NCBI RefSeq assembly: GCF_025802015.1
Contig: NZ_JAOYFC010000001.1
Location: 1,116,001 to 1,180,000 of the forward strand
DNA length: 64,000 nucleotides
Direction: 5' to 3'
Source: Falsihalocynthiibacter halioticoli
GTDB lineage: Bacteria > Pseudomonadota > Alphaproteobacteria > Rhodobacterales > Rhodobacteraceae
Part shown: positions 15,217 to 24,720 of the stretch, piece after piece
Numbering within the stretch: position 1 is the stretch's first letter
Layout of the letters: the number at the start of each line of letters is the position of its first letter
Position numbers and translations under genes: made by a program
The notes under the pieces: generated by a model
Seen by the model: only the letters and a program-made list of their open reading frames with translations
What the model was told of the DNA's origin: nothing
Databases searched by the model: none

Positions 15217-16242
15217 GTGACCAAGACAGATTCCATATCGGCCCCACGCGCAGCAAAGCTATCGGTTGCCCCCATGATGGATTGGACCGATCGGCACTGC
15301 CGCTACCTGCATCGGCTGCTGAGCAAGCGCACGCTGCTCTATACAGAGATGGTGACGTCGCCTGCGATTGTGCGGGGTGGGGCGGTGCATCTGTTGGACT
15401 ACAATCCCGAGGAACATCCGGTTGCCTTGCAGCTTGGCGGCTCTGACCCCGCCGAATTGGCAGAAGCCTGCAAGATCGCCGCTGACTTGGGATATGACGA
15501 GATTAACCTTAATGTCGGCTGCCCAAGCGACCGTGTGCAATCGGGTGCTTTCGGAGCGGTTTTGATGGAAAACATACCGCTGGTGGCAGAATGCGTGGCC
15601 GCGATGCGCGCCGCGAGCGATGTTGAAGTGACGGTGAAATGCCGTATTGGCGTTGATGACCAAGCGCCCGAAGAGGTTCTGCCAGAGTTTATCGCCCGCG
15701 TGGCCGCAGCAGGGGCAGGGCGCTTTCAAATCCATGCGCGCAAAGCGTGGCTTCAGGGGCTCTCGCCCAAAGAAAACCGCGACATCCCGCCGCTTGATTA
15801 TGATCTTGTGCTTGAGATGAAGGGATTGTTCCCTGCGCTGCACCTGTCGGTCAATGGCGGCATCACAACGCTAGATCAGGCCGAAGAGTTCCTTGAGCGC
15901 GGCATGGATGGCGTGATGATCGGGCGCGCAGCATATCACAGCCCTGCCGATGTACTTTGTGCCGCTGACCGACGGATTTTCGGTACTGACGGGCCAGACA
16001 GTGACCCTGTCGAAGTTGTTCACCAGATGGTGCCCTATATCGAACGCCACATCGCAAATGGCGGGCGCCTCCATCAGGTGACGCGCCATATGCTTGGGCT
16101 GTTTACGGGTCGTCCAGGTGCGCGGGGCTGGCGGCGTGTCCTGTCCGAAGGCGCAAGCCGTGAGGGCGCAGGGCCGGAATTGCTGCTCGAAGCCCTTGAC
16201 CGCGTGACCGGAGGCGATATTGGTGTGGAGCAAGCCAGTTAG
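15217..16242 (+). CDS. dusA: tRNA-dihydrouridine(20/20a) synthase DusA
   Basis: A 341-residue FMN enzyme that reduces uridines in the D-loop of tRNA. It is a TIM barrel with the N-terminal SVAPMMDWTDRHCRYL typical of DusA, the catalytic cysteine in NLNVGCPSDRV, phosphate-binding SVNGGI and GMDGVMIGRAAYHSP, and a C-terminal helical domain containing HMLGLFTGRPGARGWRR. The start is a GTG at 15217. A later start would remove the N-terminal tail but not the barrel. It is independent of the TRAP operon, as the terminator at 15107-15133 shows. Confidence 0.93.
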   Translation: MTKTDSISAPRAAKLSVAPMMDWTDRHCRYLHRLLSKRTLLYTEMVTSPAIVRGGAVHLLDYNPEEHPVALQLGGSDPAELAEACKIAADLGYDEINLNVGCPSDRVQSGAFGAVLMENIPLVAECVAAMRAASDVEVTVKCRIGVDDQAPEEVLPEFIARVAAAGAGRFQIHARKAWLQGLSPKENRDIPPLDYDLVLEMKGLFPALHLSVNGGITTLDQAEEFLERGMDGVMIGRAAYHSPADVLCAADRRIFGTDGPDSDPVEVVHQMVPYIERHIANGGRLHQVTRHMLGLFTGRPGARGWRRVLSEGASREGAGPELLLEALDRVTGGDIGVEQAS

Positions 16243-16263
16243 CCCCCAGTCTAAGGACACTCC

Positions 16264-17088
16264 ATGACCGACCTGATGCAGTACCTGCCAATTCTTCTTT
16301 TGCTTTTGGTGATTGGCGGGTTTGCCGGCGTGATGGCAGGGCTTTTGGGCGTTGGCGGCGGAATTATCCTTGTGCCTGCGTTTTTCTATGTATTCAGCGC
16401 GCTTGGGTACGGCGGCGATCAATTGATGCAGGTGTGTCTGGCGACCTCACTTGCCACCATCATCGTGACCTCCATGCGTTCAGTGAACAGCCATAACAAG
16501 AAAGGCGCAGTCGAGTGGCCCATCCTGAAGGGCTGGGCGCTTGGGATCGCCATTGGTGCGGTGATCGGGATGCTGACCGTTAGCTCGCTTCGCTCTGCGA
16601 CGCTTCAGGGCATCTTCGGTGTTCTTGGAATTTTCATCGGGCTCTACATGGCGTTTGGCAAATCTGATTGGCGCATTGGCGAGGCCATGCCAACCGGCAT
16701 CAAGAAAGCAGTGATCTCGCCATTTATCGGGTTTCTGAGCGTGCTGATGGGCATCGGCGGCGGGAGCTTTGGCGTACCTCTGATGAGCTTGCACGGTGTG
16801 CCGATCCATCGCGCAGTGGCCACGGCGGCGGGCTTTGGGGTGATTATTGCGCTGCCTTCGGTTGTCGGGTTCTTTTTTGTTGATGTTGCCGCCGACAGTG
16901 CGCCGCCCTTTACCCTTGGCGCGGTGAATATTCCCGCGTTTCTCGTGGTGATTTCCATGACAATGCTGACCGCGCCACTGGGTGCAAAGCTGGCGCATCA
17001 ACTTAATGCCAAGGCGCTCAAGCGGATATTCGCGGTTTTCCTGATTGTGGTTGCGCTGAATATGCTGCGCAAAGCGGTTGGCCTCTAG
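16264..17088 (+). CDS. TSUP family (TauE/SafE) sulfite/organosulfonate exporter-like protein
   Basis: A 274-residue membrane protein with about eight hydrophobic segments and two repeated TauE/SafE halves. GVMAGLLGVGGGIILVPAFF near residue 20 and VLMGIGGGSFGVPLM near 165 are the matching glycine-rich motifs of the repeats. Family members export sulfite, sulfoacetate or similar anions, but most, including this one, have no proven substrate. AAGGAC precedes the ATG. It follows dusA by 21 nt and overlaps the converging DUF1289 gene by 4 nt. Confidence 0.88.
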   Translation: MTDLMQYLPILLLLLVIGGFAGVMAGLLGVGGGIILVPAFFYVFSALGYGGDQLMQVCLATSLATIIVTSMRSVNSHNKKGAVEWPILKGWALGIAIGAVIGMLTVSSLRSATLQGIFGVLGIFIGLYMAFGKSDWRIGEAMPTGIKKAVISPFIGFLSVLMGIGGGSFGVPLMSLHGVPIHRAVATAAGFGVIIALPSVVGFFFVDVAADSAPPFTLGAVNIPAFLVVISMTMLTAPLGAKLAHQLNAKALKRIFAVFLIVVALNMLRKAVGL

Positions 17089-17333
17089 GGCTTTTCGCGG
17101 CGCAAACGCCCTGCGCGGCCACCACGGCGCTGCTTTAGTAATGGCGCGCGCGAGGGAAGGTCATCCAGCACGTCTTGACGCTCCTCGGCTGTCATTTTGC
17201 CCCAGCTGGCAATCTCGTCCATGCTGCGCAAACAGCCGGTGCACAGCCGCGCCGCAGGGTGGATAACGCAAATATTCACACAGGGAGACTGCGGCTCTTC
17301 GCGTTTCCAGATGGGGGGCTTTTCTTGGGTCAT
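17085..17333 (-). CDS. DUF1289 family small Cys-rich protein
   Basis: An 82-residue protein whose core is SPCVNICVIHPAARLCTGC. Four cysteines in the C-x3-C-x9-C-x2-C arrangement should bind zinc or an Fe-S cluster. This is followed by the conserved IASWGKMTAEER. The C-terminus is basic (KQRRGGRAGRLRR), which suggests nucleic-acid contact. The family is widespread in proteobacteria without a defined function. It is the last gene in ccmI-ruvX-DUF1289 and overlaps ruvX by 4 nt, so it is translationally coupled to it. Confidence 0.85.
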   Translation of the reverse strand: MTQEKPPIWKREEPQSPCVNICVIHPAARLCTGCLRSMDEIASWGKMTAEERQDVLDDLPSRAPLLKQRRGGRAGRLRREKP

Positions 17334-17803
17334 GCGCGTTTGATGTGCTGCATCCGATCAAGCACACCCTGCAGGATGAAGCCCGCGGCCACGTGGTCGA
17401 TCACCTCGCTGCGCTTGGCGCGGGAAGTGTCTGCCAACAGAAGCGCGCGTTCGGCGGCAACGGTCGAGAGGCGCTCGTCCCAATAGGTTAGGGGCAGATC
17501 GGTCACGCCCTGAAGGTTGCGAGCAAAGGCGCGGGTTTTCTGGCAGCGTGGCCCTTCGGACCCGTCCATATTGCGCGGCAACCCAAGCACGATCCCCTTG
17601 ACCTCACGCTTTTCAAGCAGGGCCATGAGCGCGGCTGCATCCACGCCGAATTTCTTGCGCCGGATGGTTTCAAGCGGCGTCGCCACAGACCAAAGCCGAT
17701 CCGAAACCGCGACGCCGATGGTCTTGTCGCCAAGGTCCAGCCCCGCAATGGGGGCCATTGACGGCAGGGCTGCCGCGAACTCGGAGATGTCATCAAGGAT
17801 CAT
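17330..17803 (-). CDS. ruvX: Putative pre-16S rRNA nuclease / Holliday junction resolvase-like RuvX (YqgF)
   Basis: A 157-residue RNase H-fold protein with the acidic catalytic set of YqgF: GLDLGDKTIGVAVSD at about residue 21, GLPRNMDGSEG in the middle, DERLST and C-terminal DHVAA. YqgF trims the 5' end of 16S rRNA in E. coli and has also been proposed as a resolvase. Its start overlaps the ccmI stop and its stop overlaps the DUF1289 start, both by 4 nt, so the three genes form one coupled unit. Confidence 0.93.
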   Translation of the reverse strand: MILDDISEFAAALPSMAPIAGLDLGDKTIGVAVSDRLWSVATPLETIRRKKFGVDAAALMALLEKREVKGIVLGLPRNMDGSEGPRCQKTRAFARNLQGVTDLPLTYWDERLSTVAAERALLLADTSRAKRSEVIDHVAAGFILQGVLDRMQHIKRA

Positions 17804-19032
17804 TGATCAAGCCTCGCGCGGCGTTCTGCATCGGCCAAAATATCCAGTGCGGCTTGATCGCCCGAAAATTCCGCGCGCGCATTGGCCAGTGTTTCGCGGG
17901 CCAGCGCCTCGTCGCCCAAGACGGTCTGGGATATGATCAACTGTGCATAGTCCTCTGCGGTCCCGCCCTCTTCGTCGATGCGGGTTGTCAGGCGGTCTAC
18001 CATGTCGCGGATCATCGCATTGCGGTCGTCCTCATTCATGGCCTGTGCGGCTTCGATGGCGGCTTGATCCGGCCCGTTTGCTGTCATCTCGGCATCGGCC
18101 GCTGCTGAGTCATAGCGCTCGCCTGCCAGAAACGCCACTTCGGGAAGCTGCTGCACAACCGCATCATACCATGGCATCTGTGGATCGGCCGTATGGGGCA
18201 GGGGTTTCCAGAAGTCATACGCAAGGTCAGGGCGGCCCGTTTGGGCGAGCATCAGGCCATAGTAATACCGTGCAGTCGGGACGTTTTCATTGCGGCGCAG
18301 CACTTCGGCAAAAATCGCTTCGGCCTCGGGGGAAATATATCCCTCTGCGCCGTACACCATGATCTCCGCCAGCAGCAGAAGGTCATCAACCGTTGCGTCT
18401 TCGGGGCCTGCAATCGCAACCACCCTGGACTGTGCCTCACGTGCGGCCACAAAATTGCCGATGCGGGCCTCGTTCTTGGCCAATAGGCGGTGCCCAACAG
18501 GATCGTTAGGGCGTGTTTCAAGCGTATCGCGCAGCGCTTGGATCAGGTCGAGGTCTTCTTGCGGGATATTGGCTGCGTGTTCAGGGGCGTCTGATTCCGC
18601 CTCAAGCTGGGTTGGGCGGGTTTCATAGCGTTCTTGGGCGGCCAATTTGCGCTCGGTCAGGGGCTGGTCGGGCATGCCAGCAGCGCCAAGTTGGTGATAG
18701 AGCGCGGCTCCGCCACCAAACACAACAAGCGCCACAACCGCCGCCAGAGCAATCGCTGCGCTTTTGGGCGCGTTGCTCGGCTCTGTTTCAGAGTTTTGAT
18801 CGCTTTTCTTATCTGCTTCAAGCAAACGGCGCGAAATTTCCAGCCTCAGGCGCTCTGCCTCGGCTTCGCTAATAACACCGCGGGCCTTGTCGCGCTCAAG
18901 CTCGTCAAGCTGCGCACGATACACATCCACATCTCGCGCCTGATCCGCTCGCAAATCCTTGCGAAACAGAACTGCCCAAATCAACGCCACCACAATGGCG
19001 CCAAGGCCTGCAATCAATAGATAAAACCACAT
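17800..19032 (-). CDS. ccmI: Cytochrome c maturation protein CcmI
   Basis: A 410-residue protein. The start at 19032 follows AAAAGGAGC and yields MWFYLLIAGLGA, a proper first membrane segment; an upstream in-frame ATG adds 30 residues unlike the family. Two N-terminal membrane segments (about 1-25 and 95-115) surround a cytoplasmic coiled-coil rich in Arg/Glu (LDELERDKARGVISEAEAER), the leucine-zipper-like loop of CcmI. The rest is a periplasmic TPR region that chaperones apocytochrome c to the haem ligation complex. The other ccm genes seen here lie 29 kb away (47766-50525). Confidence 0.9.
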   Translation of the reverse strand: MWFYLLIAGLGAIVVALIWAVLFRKDLRADQARDVDVYRAQLDELERDKARGVISEAEAERLRLEISRRLLEADKKSDQNSETEPSNAPKSAAIALAAVVALVVFGGGAALYHQLGAAGMPDQPLTERKLAAQERYETRPTQLEAESDAPEHAANIPQEDLDLIQALRDTLETRPNDPVGHRLLAKNEARIGNFVAAREAQSRVVAIAGPEDATVDDLLLLAEIMVYGAEGYISPEAEAIFAEVLRRNENVPTARYYYGLMLAQTGRPDLAYDFWKPLPHTADPQMPWYDAVVQQLPEVAFLAGERYDSAAADAEMTANGPDQAAIEAAQAMNEDDRNAMIRDMVDRLTTRIDEEGGTAEDYAQLIISQTVLGDEALARETLANARAEFSGDQAALDILADAERRARLDQ

Positions 19033-19359
19033 GGGCTGCTCCTTTTGTTGCATCTCCTTTACCCTGTCTGGGCGGCGTGCAAAAGGCTCAAGTGGTCGCA
19101 AGCCTGCGGCAAACAGGAGCAATGTCGCAGATGTGATGAAAACTGTCGTTCATCGTGTGACTATGGCTTGGCAAACGCGACAGAAATGGCAAAGATAGCA
19201 GCGAATTGCTGGCTTTGGGGGAGCGATTTGTGTGGCCATTGGAATTGGTAAGCCGCGATTTGCTGTTGTGACGCGGCGAGGTTTGCCATTGCAAGTGCCG
19301 CGTATCTGAACCACCCTGAACACAGTCGCCTGTTGGAACTCCTAGCGGAAGAGCCTGAA
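19033..19359. other. Intergenic region between divergent ccmI and soxB
   Basis: This 327-nt stretch should hold the promoters of the divergent ccmI and sox operons. I found no convincing -35/-10 pair, RNA gene or repeat. In-frame TTG and other start codons upstream of soxB exist but lack ribosome sites. Confidence 0.5.
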
Positions 19360-20607
19360 ATGAAACGATATTCTGCCTTTGCCATCGCCCGAGAGGCGTT
19401 CCGGTATCACACAGGATGGGAGCGCGCATGGCGCAGCCCAGAGCCAAAATCGCGTTATGACGTTGTGATTGTCGGTGCGGGCGGGCACGGGTTGGCAACG
19501 GCGTATTACCTTGGCAAGAATTTCGGCATCACCAATGTGGCCGTGCTTGAAAAAGGCTGGCTTGGCGGCGGCAACACAGGCCGCAACACGACGATTATTC
19601 GAAGCAATTACCTTCAGGACCCATCTGCGGCGATCTATGAAAAAGCGCGTGGTCTGTATGAGACCCTCAGTCAGGATCTCAACATGAACGTTATGTTCAG
19701 CCCGCGCGGTGTTTTGATGTTGGCGCAAACCGAGCACGAAGTCCGCGGCTATAAACGTACCGCACAGGCCAATGCCTACCAAGGGGTTGATACCGAGTTT
19801 GTTTCGCCCGAACGGGTACAGGAACTTTGCCCGATCCTTGATATTGGCGGGCCGCGCTATCCTGTGCTTGGTGCGCTCTGGCAACCGCGGGGCGGCACCG
19901 CGCGTCATGATGCCGTGGCGTGGGGCTATGCGCGGGCCTGTTCAGATATGGGGATGGATATCATCCAGAAATGCGAAGTTACCGGCATCACCCAATCCGG
20001 CGGCAAGGTGACAGGTGTTCAAACCACGCGCGGCGATATCGCCTGTGGCAAGCTCGGGATTGTGGTTGCAGGGCATTCAGGGCAGCTTGCCGAAATGGCC
20101 GGTTTCCGCCTTCCGATCGAAAGCGTCGCCCTACAGGCGATGGTGAGTGAGCCGATCAAGCCCTGCATGGATGTGGTCGTTATGGCGAACTCTGTGCATG
20201 GCTACATGAGTCAATCCGACAAGGGCGAGATGGTGATCGGCGGAGGCACCGACATTTACAACAACTATACCCAACGCGGCTCCTTCAATCACATCGAAGA
20301 AACCGTGCGGTCTTTGATCGAGATATTCCCTATTGTCTCGCGGCTTAAGATGTTGCGGCAGTGGGGCGGGATTGTGGACATGACGGGCGACCGCTCCCCG
20401 ATCATCTCGCCCACACCGCTTGGCGGCTGTTTCATCAACTGCGGCTGGGGCACTGGCGGGTTCAAGGCTATTCCTGGCTCGGGCTGGGCTATGGCGGATA
20501 TGATCGCCCGTGACGCGCCGGGCCCACTTGCTGCTGCGTTCAGCCTCGACCGTTTTGCCGAAGGCCGTTTCATCGACGAAAGCGTCGCAGCGGGGGTCGC
20601 GCACTGA
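19360..20607 (+). CDS. soxB: Sarcosine oxidase subunit beta
   Basis: A 415-residue flavoprotein subunit of heterotetrameric sarcosine oxidase, which oxidises sarcosine to glycine and passes the methyl group to tetrahydrofolate. The FAD dinucleotide fold VIVGAGGHGLATAYYL lies at about 36-51. RHDAVAWGYA near residue 185 contains the His expected to carry covalent FMN. The C-terminal CGWGTGGFKAIPGSG is a further family feature. ATG 19360 was chosen because the family begins MKRYSAF; the extra upstream residues come from a TTG. It is first in soxB-D-A-G. Confidence 0.95.
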   Translation: MKRYSAFAIAREAFRYHTGWERAWRSPEPKSRYDVVIVGAGGHGLATAYYLGKNFGITNVAVLEKGWLGGGNTGRNTTIIRSNYLQDPSAAIYEKARGLYETLSQDLNMNVMFSPRGVLMLAQTEHEVRGYKRTAQANAYQGVDTEFVSPERVQELCPILDIGGPRYPVLGALWQPRGGTARHDAVAWGYARACSDMGMDIIQKCEVTGITQSGGKVTGVQTTRGDIACGKLGIVVAGHSGQLAEMAGFRLPIESVALQAMVSEPIKPCMDVVVMANSVHGYMSQSDKGEMVIGGGTDIYNNYTQRGSFNHIEETVRSLIEIFPIVSRLKMLRQWGGIVDMTGDRSPIISPTPLGGCFINCGWGTGGFKAIPGSGWAMADMIARDAPGPLAAAFSLDRFAEGRFIDESVAAGVAH

Positions 20608-20674
20608 TGTTTACCCTTTCTGAATTCCGCCCAACCTTTAATGGTCCGACCGTAACCGATTGCGAGGCCCTCCC

Positions 20675-21016
20675 ATGCTGATCCTTCATTGTCCTTATTG
20701 CGATCTTAACGCTGATGAAACCGAGCTGGCTGGCGGCGGAGAGGCGCATATCAAGCGTCCTGGAATGGATGCGGATGATACCGCGTTCGAAACCTATCTT
20801 TTCTCTCGCAAGAACCCGCGCGGGCCGCATTTCGAGCGGTGGCGGCATGCAAACGGCTGCGGCAAGTGGTTTCACGCGGCCCGCTGCACGCAAACGCTTG
20901 AGGTGTTCGGCACATATCCGGCGCAAACCCTTGAGCCGCCTGCGGACATCATCGCCAAAATCCGCAAACGTCACCCCGATTGGCAATCGGACACCGAAGT
21001 TAAGGTGGCGTCATGA
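20675..21016 (+). CDS. soxD: Sarcosine oxidase subunit delta
   Basis: A 113-residue zinc-binding small subunit. It begins MLILHCPYC at ATG 20675. The zinc ligands are the two cysteines of CPYC and the His/Cys of RHANGCGKWF. The C-terminus (about 90-110) wraps the alpha subunit in known structures. Length is slightly above the usual 90-100. Its stop overlaps the soxA start by 4 nt (ATGA), which couples the stoichiometric subunits. The gap after soxB is 67 nt. Confidence 0.94.
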   Translation: MLILHCPYCDLNADETELAGGGEAHIKRPGMDADDTAFETYLFSRKNPRGPHFERWRHANGCGKWFHAARCTQTLEVFGTYPAQTLEPPADIIAKIRKRHPDWQSDTEVKVAS

Positions 21017-24000
21017 GCAACCGTTACACACAAGGCCGCCTGACCAACCCCGAAGCGCCGCTTGCGTTCCGTTTCAACGGGCAGAGCTTTACGGGCCTTG
21101 CAGGAGATACGCTGGCCTCCGCGCTGCTTGCCAACGGGCAATCGCTGATGGGGCGGAGTTTTAAGTATCACCGCCCGCGCGGACCTGTTGCCTCCGGTGC
21201 AGAAGAGCCGAATGCGCTCGTTGCTCTTGGTGAGGGGCCCTATATGGAGCCCAACCAGCGCGCCACGACAACCGAGCTCTATGGCGGGCTATCCGCGCGC
21301 AGCCAGAACCATTGGCCGAGCCTTGAGTTCGACGTGGGTGAGATTAACTCGCATCTCTCACGGTTCCTGCCGGCGGGGTTCTATTACAAAACCTTCCTCG
21401 CGCCGCGTGCCGCGTGGAAACACCTATTCGAGCCGATCATCCGTAAATCCGCCGGGCTTGGCCCCGCGCCCAAAGACCGTGACCCAGACCGTTACGAGCA
21501 TTTCTACGCTTTTGCGGATGTCGTTGTTGTTGGTGGGGGCATCGCGGGGCTTCAAGCTGCGCTTGCCGCAGGGCAGGCGGGGGCGAAAGTCTTGCTGCTG
21601 GAGCAAACGGCCCATTGGGGTGGTCGTGCGCCAGTTGATGGCGAGGAGATCGCGGGCAAACCTGCAGACGCGTGGATTGAAGAAACCGTTAAAACACTGG
21701 AAGACCTAGACAATGTCACCCTGCGCCTACGTACGCAGGGGAGCGGTGTTTACGATCACGGCTCTATCCTCGGCTACGAGCGACTGACCGATCATATCGG
21801 ACCAGATTCCGCGAAAGGCATGCCGCGCCACCGTCTCTGGCGCATCCGCGCCAAGCGCATCATCACCGCAACGGGCGCCATCGAACGTCCGCTCAGCTTT
21901 GCCGGAAATGACCTGCCGAATGTTATGCTCGCAGGGGCTATGCGCGATTTTCTGGTGAACTTCGGTGTTGCGGTGGCAAAATCACCCGTCATCGTGACCA
22001 ACAATGATGATGCCTATCGAACCGCTATTACGTTTGCCGAGGCAGGGCTTATGCCCGCCGCGATTGTGGATGTGCGGAGCGATCCAGACGGCGATTTGAT
22101 CCACGAAGCCCGCGCGCGCGGAATCCGCATTGAGCTTGGCAAAGCGATCTCGAAGGTTCAGGGCCGCAAGGCTGTGACAGGGGTGTATATCTGTCCTGCT
22201 GATGGTGACGGAAGCGATGCGATCCCGCTGGCCTGTGACGGGGTGGCGATGTCGGGCGGGTGGTCGCCTGTGGTGCATCTCTGGTCCCATTGCGGCGGCA
22301 AACTCTTGTGGAATGCAGAAGCCGCGCATTTCGCGCCCGATCCGACGCGCCCGCCTTTGGGGCATGACGGCGAAGGGTTTGTTCTAACAGCAGGGACGGC
22401 ATCCGGCGCGCTCGCTGCGGGTGATGTGCTGACAGATGCCGATAAGGCGGGCAAAGATGCAGCGCGCGCCAGTGGGTACACGCCGCGTCGCCTCAAAGCG
22501 CCCAAGGCCAAAAAGGTGGCCGAAGCGCCGTTGCAACCCACATGGATTATGCCTGCAAATGCCACGCCAGAGTTGCGCGCAAAAGCATGGCTTGATTTCC
22601 AGAATGACGTGAAAGTCTCTGACCTCCAGCTTGCCGCCCGCGAGGGGTATGAAAGCGTTGAGCACTCGAAGCGCTATACCACAATCGGCATGGCGACTGA
22701 TCAGGGAAAGTTGAGTAATATCAACGGTATTGGCGTTCTTTCTCAAGCATTGGGTGAAGATATTCCACAGGTCGGAACAACAACCTTCCGGCCACCTTAC
22801 ACGCCGATTTCGCTCGGGGCGATTGCGGGCGAAGCGCGGGGCGAGTTGTTCCAACCGTTGCGCCGAACACCCATGCATGACTGGCACGAAGCCCACGGCG
22901 CAAAGTGGGAGCCTGTCGGCGCATGGCGGCGGCCGTTTACGTATTTGCGTGAGCGCGAAACTGTCGAAGATGCCGTTGCGCGCGAAACCCAAAACACGCG
23001 AGAGAATGTAGGGCTTTTGGATGCCTCGACCCTCGGCAAAATCCTTGTGAAAGGGCCGGACGCGGGGAAGTTCCTCGATCTTCTGTACACCAATATGATG
23101 TCGACCCTTGCGCCCGGAAAGTGCCGCTATGGGCTGATGTGTAACGAAAACGGCTTCTTGATGGATGACGGGGTTGTTGCCCGAATTGATGAGGACACCT
23201 TCCTTTGTCACACCACAACCGGCGGCGCTGAGCATATCCATGGCCACATGGAAGAGTGGCTTCAGACCGAATGGTGGGACATGCAGGTTTATACCGCCAA
23301 TCTCACCGAGCAATACGCACAGATTGCCGTTGTCGGGCCAAAAGCGCGGAAACTGCTCGAGAAACTTGGCGGAATGGACGTCAGCCGCGATGAATTGCCC
23401 TTTATGCAATGGCGGGACGGAACGCTCGCGGGGATTGATGCACGGGTCTACCGGATCTCTTTCTCTGGCGAGCTGTCTTATGAAATCGCAGTTGCCGCCG
23501 ATCAGGGGCAGGCCCTTTGGGACAAGCTCTATGAGGCAGGGCAGGAATTTGGCGTTATGCCCTATGGCACCGAGGGGCTGCATATCCTTCGCGCCGAGAA
23601 GGGCTTTATCATGATCGGCGATGAAACCGACGGCACCGTCATTCCGCAAGACCTCAATCTCAATTGGGCGCTGTCCAAGAAAAAGGATGACTACCTCGGG
23701 AAACGCGCCCATTTGCGCAAGGACATGTCGCGCACGGATCGCTGGAAACTTGTGGGATTGCATGCGCTTGATGATTCAGTTTTGCCGGATGGCGCATACA
23801 TTCTGGCCAAAGGCGAGAACGAAAACGGCCAGCGGAAGATGCAGGGGCGCATTACGTCGACCTATCATTCGCCCAACCTTGGCCATGGCATTGCGATGGC
23901 CTTGATTGAGGGCGGCATGGACCGTCTGGGCGATACTGTTGAAGTCGGCAACCTCGGCGGGGAACCGATTGAAGCGACGGTGGTTGATCCGGTGTTTTAC

Positions 24001-24030
24001 GATAAGGACGGGGAGAAGCAGAATGTCTGA
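21013..24030 (+). CDS. soxA: Sarcosine oxidase subunit alpha
   Basis: A 1005-residue subunit, full length for the family. The N-terminal ferredoxin-like domain starts FRFNGQSFTGLAGDTLASAL. A dinucleotide-binding domain at 169-197 (VVVVGGGIAGLQAALAAG) holds NAD, followed by a disulfide-reductase-like region. The C-terminal third (about 610-1000) is a GcvT/aminomethyltransferase domain that binds tetrahydrofolate and converts the released methylene into 5,10-CH2-THF. It overlaps soxD at its start and soxG at its end. Together with SoxB it channels the imine intermediate inside the complex. Confidence 0.96.
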   Translation: MSNRYTQGRLTNPEAPLAFRFNGQSFTGLAGDTLASALLANGQSLMGRSFKYHRPRGPVASGAEEPNALVALGEGPYMEPNQRATTTELYGGLSARSQNHWPSLEFDVGEINSHLSRFLPAGFYYKTFLAPRAAWKHLFEPIIRKSAGLGPAPKDRDPDRYEHFYAFADVVVVGGGIAGLQAALAAGQAGAKVLLLEQTAHWGGRAPVDGEEIAGKPADAWIEETVKTLEDLDNVTLRLRTQGSGVYDHGSILGYERLTDHIGPDSAKGMPRHRLWRIRAKRIITATGAIERPLSFAGNDLPNVMLAGAMRDFLVNFGVAVAKSPVIVTNNDDAYRTAITFAEAGLMPAAIVDVRSDPDGDLIHEARARGIRIELGKAISKVQGRKAVTGVYICPADGDGSDAIPLACDGVAMSGGWSPVVHLWSHCGGKLLWNAEAAHFAPDPTRPPLGHDGEGFVLTAGTASGALAAGDVLTDADKAGKDAARASGYTPRRLKAPKAKKVAEAPLQPTWIMPANATPELRAKAWLDFQNDVKVSDLQLAAREGYESVEHSKRYTTIGMATDQGKLSNINGIGVLSQALGEDIPQVGTTTFRPPYTPISLGAIAGEARGELFQPLRRTPMHDWHEAHGAKWEPVGAWRRPFTYLRERETVEDAVARETQNTRENVGLLDASTLGKILVKGPDAGKFLDLLYTNMMSTLAPGKCRYGLMCNENGFLMDDGVVARIDEDTFLCHTTTGGAEHIHGHMEEWLQTEWWDMQVYTANLTEQYAQIAVVGPKARKLLEKLGGMDVSRDELPFMQWRDGTLAGIDARVYRISFSGELSYEIAVAADQGQALWDKLYEAGQEFGVMPYGTEGLHILRAEKGFIMIGDETDGTVIPQDLNLNWALSKKKDDYLGKRAHLRKDMSRTDRWKLVGLHALDDSVLPDGAYILAKGENENGQRKMQGRITSTYHSPNLGHGIAMALIEGGMDRLGDTVEVGNLGGEPIEATVVDPVFYDKDGEKQNV

Positions 24031-24586
24031 GGTAATGCTGACACCGGCGGACGCGACCGTAACAAAGGTTGAGGAGCAGGGGATGATTACCCTGCGCGGC
24101 GATTTGGGCCGCAAAAAGCTGCGTGCAGCGGTAAAGGCGCTCACGAAGATTGATGTTCCAGATACCCGCTGCATCACCACCAAGGCACAGGCTTCGGTGG
24201 CGTGGATGTCGCCGGATGAATTGCTGATCCTCGTGCCCAAAGCACGGATCAAAGAGGCCGTTTCCGCGCTTTCGACCGCTTTGGCGGGGGATCACGCATT
24301 GGTGGCGGATGTCTCTGATGCGCGCGCGGTGTTTACCGTTGCCGGACCGGATGCGCGCGACACGCTGGCTAAACTTTGCCCCGTCGATCTTGCGCCGGAT
24401 CGGTTTAGCAAAGGCGAAATGCGCCGCACGCGTATGGCTCAGGTTCCGGCGGCGTTCTGGCTATCGGATGAGAGTGCGGAGGAATTCACAGTCGTCGTCT
24501 TCCGCTCGGTCGGGCAATACGCCTATGACTTGTTGCAAAACGCGGCGAATTCACCTGCGGTCGGGTTTCACAACGCTGCAGAATAA
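24023..24586 (+). CDS. soxG: Sarcosine oxidase subunit gamma
   Basis: A 187-residue subunit related to the folate-binding GcvT fold. The start ATG 24023 (MSEVMLTP) lies inside the end of soxA, an 8-nt overlap. Recognisable regions are SVAWMSPDELLILVP, VSDARAVFTVAGPDARDTLAKLCPVDL and the C-terminal VFRSVGQYAYDLL. It completes soxBDAG. No folate gene (glyA, folD, purU) follows, unlike many such operons, and I saw no terminator directly downstream. Confidence 0.93.
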   Translation: MSEVMLTPADATVTKVEEQGMITLRGDLGRKKLRAAVKALTKIDVPDTRCITTKAQASVAWMSPDELLILVPKARIKEAVSALSTALAGDHALVADVSDARAVFTVAGPDARDTLAKLCPVDLAPDRFSKGEMRRTRMAQVPAAFWLSDESAEEFTVVVFRSVGQYAYDLLQNAANSPAVGFHNAAE

Positions 24587-24720
24587 GGCTCCCTGAGTAA
24601 TCTGTGCTTTCGTGGCGACACTCGTATAGGTTGCGTTTGCCGATCGGTGTAGGCGTTGATTTCTCAGGAAAAATGCCAGACGGTACGTGTTGTATTGTAC
24701 GTTTGCATTGGAGAAGCCTT

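Noticed and set aside
19333..19359. N-terminal extension of soxB from a TTG
   Set aside because: The family starts at MKRYSAF (ATG 19360) and the TTG has no ribosome site.
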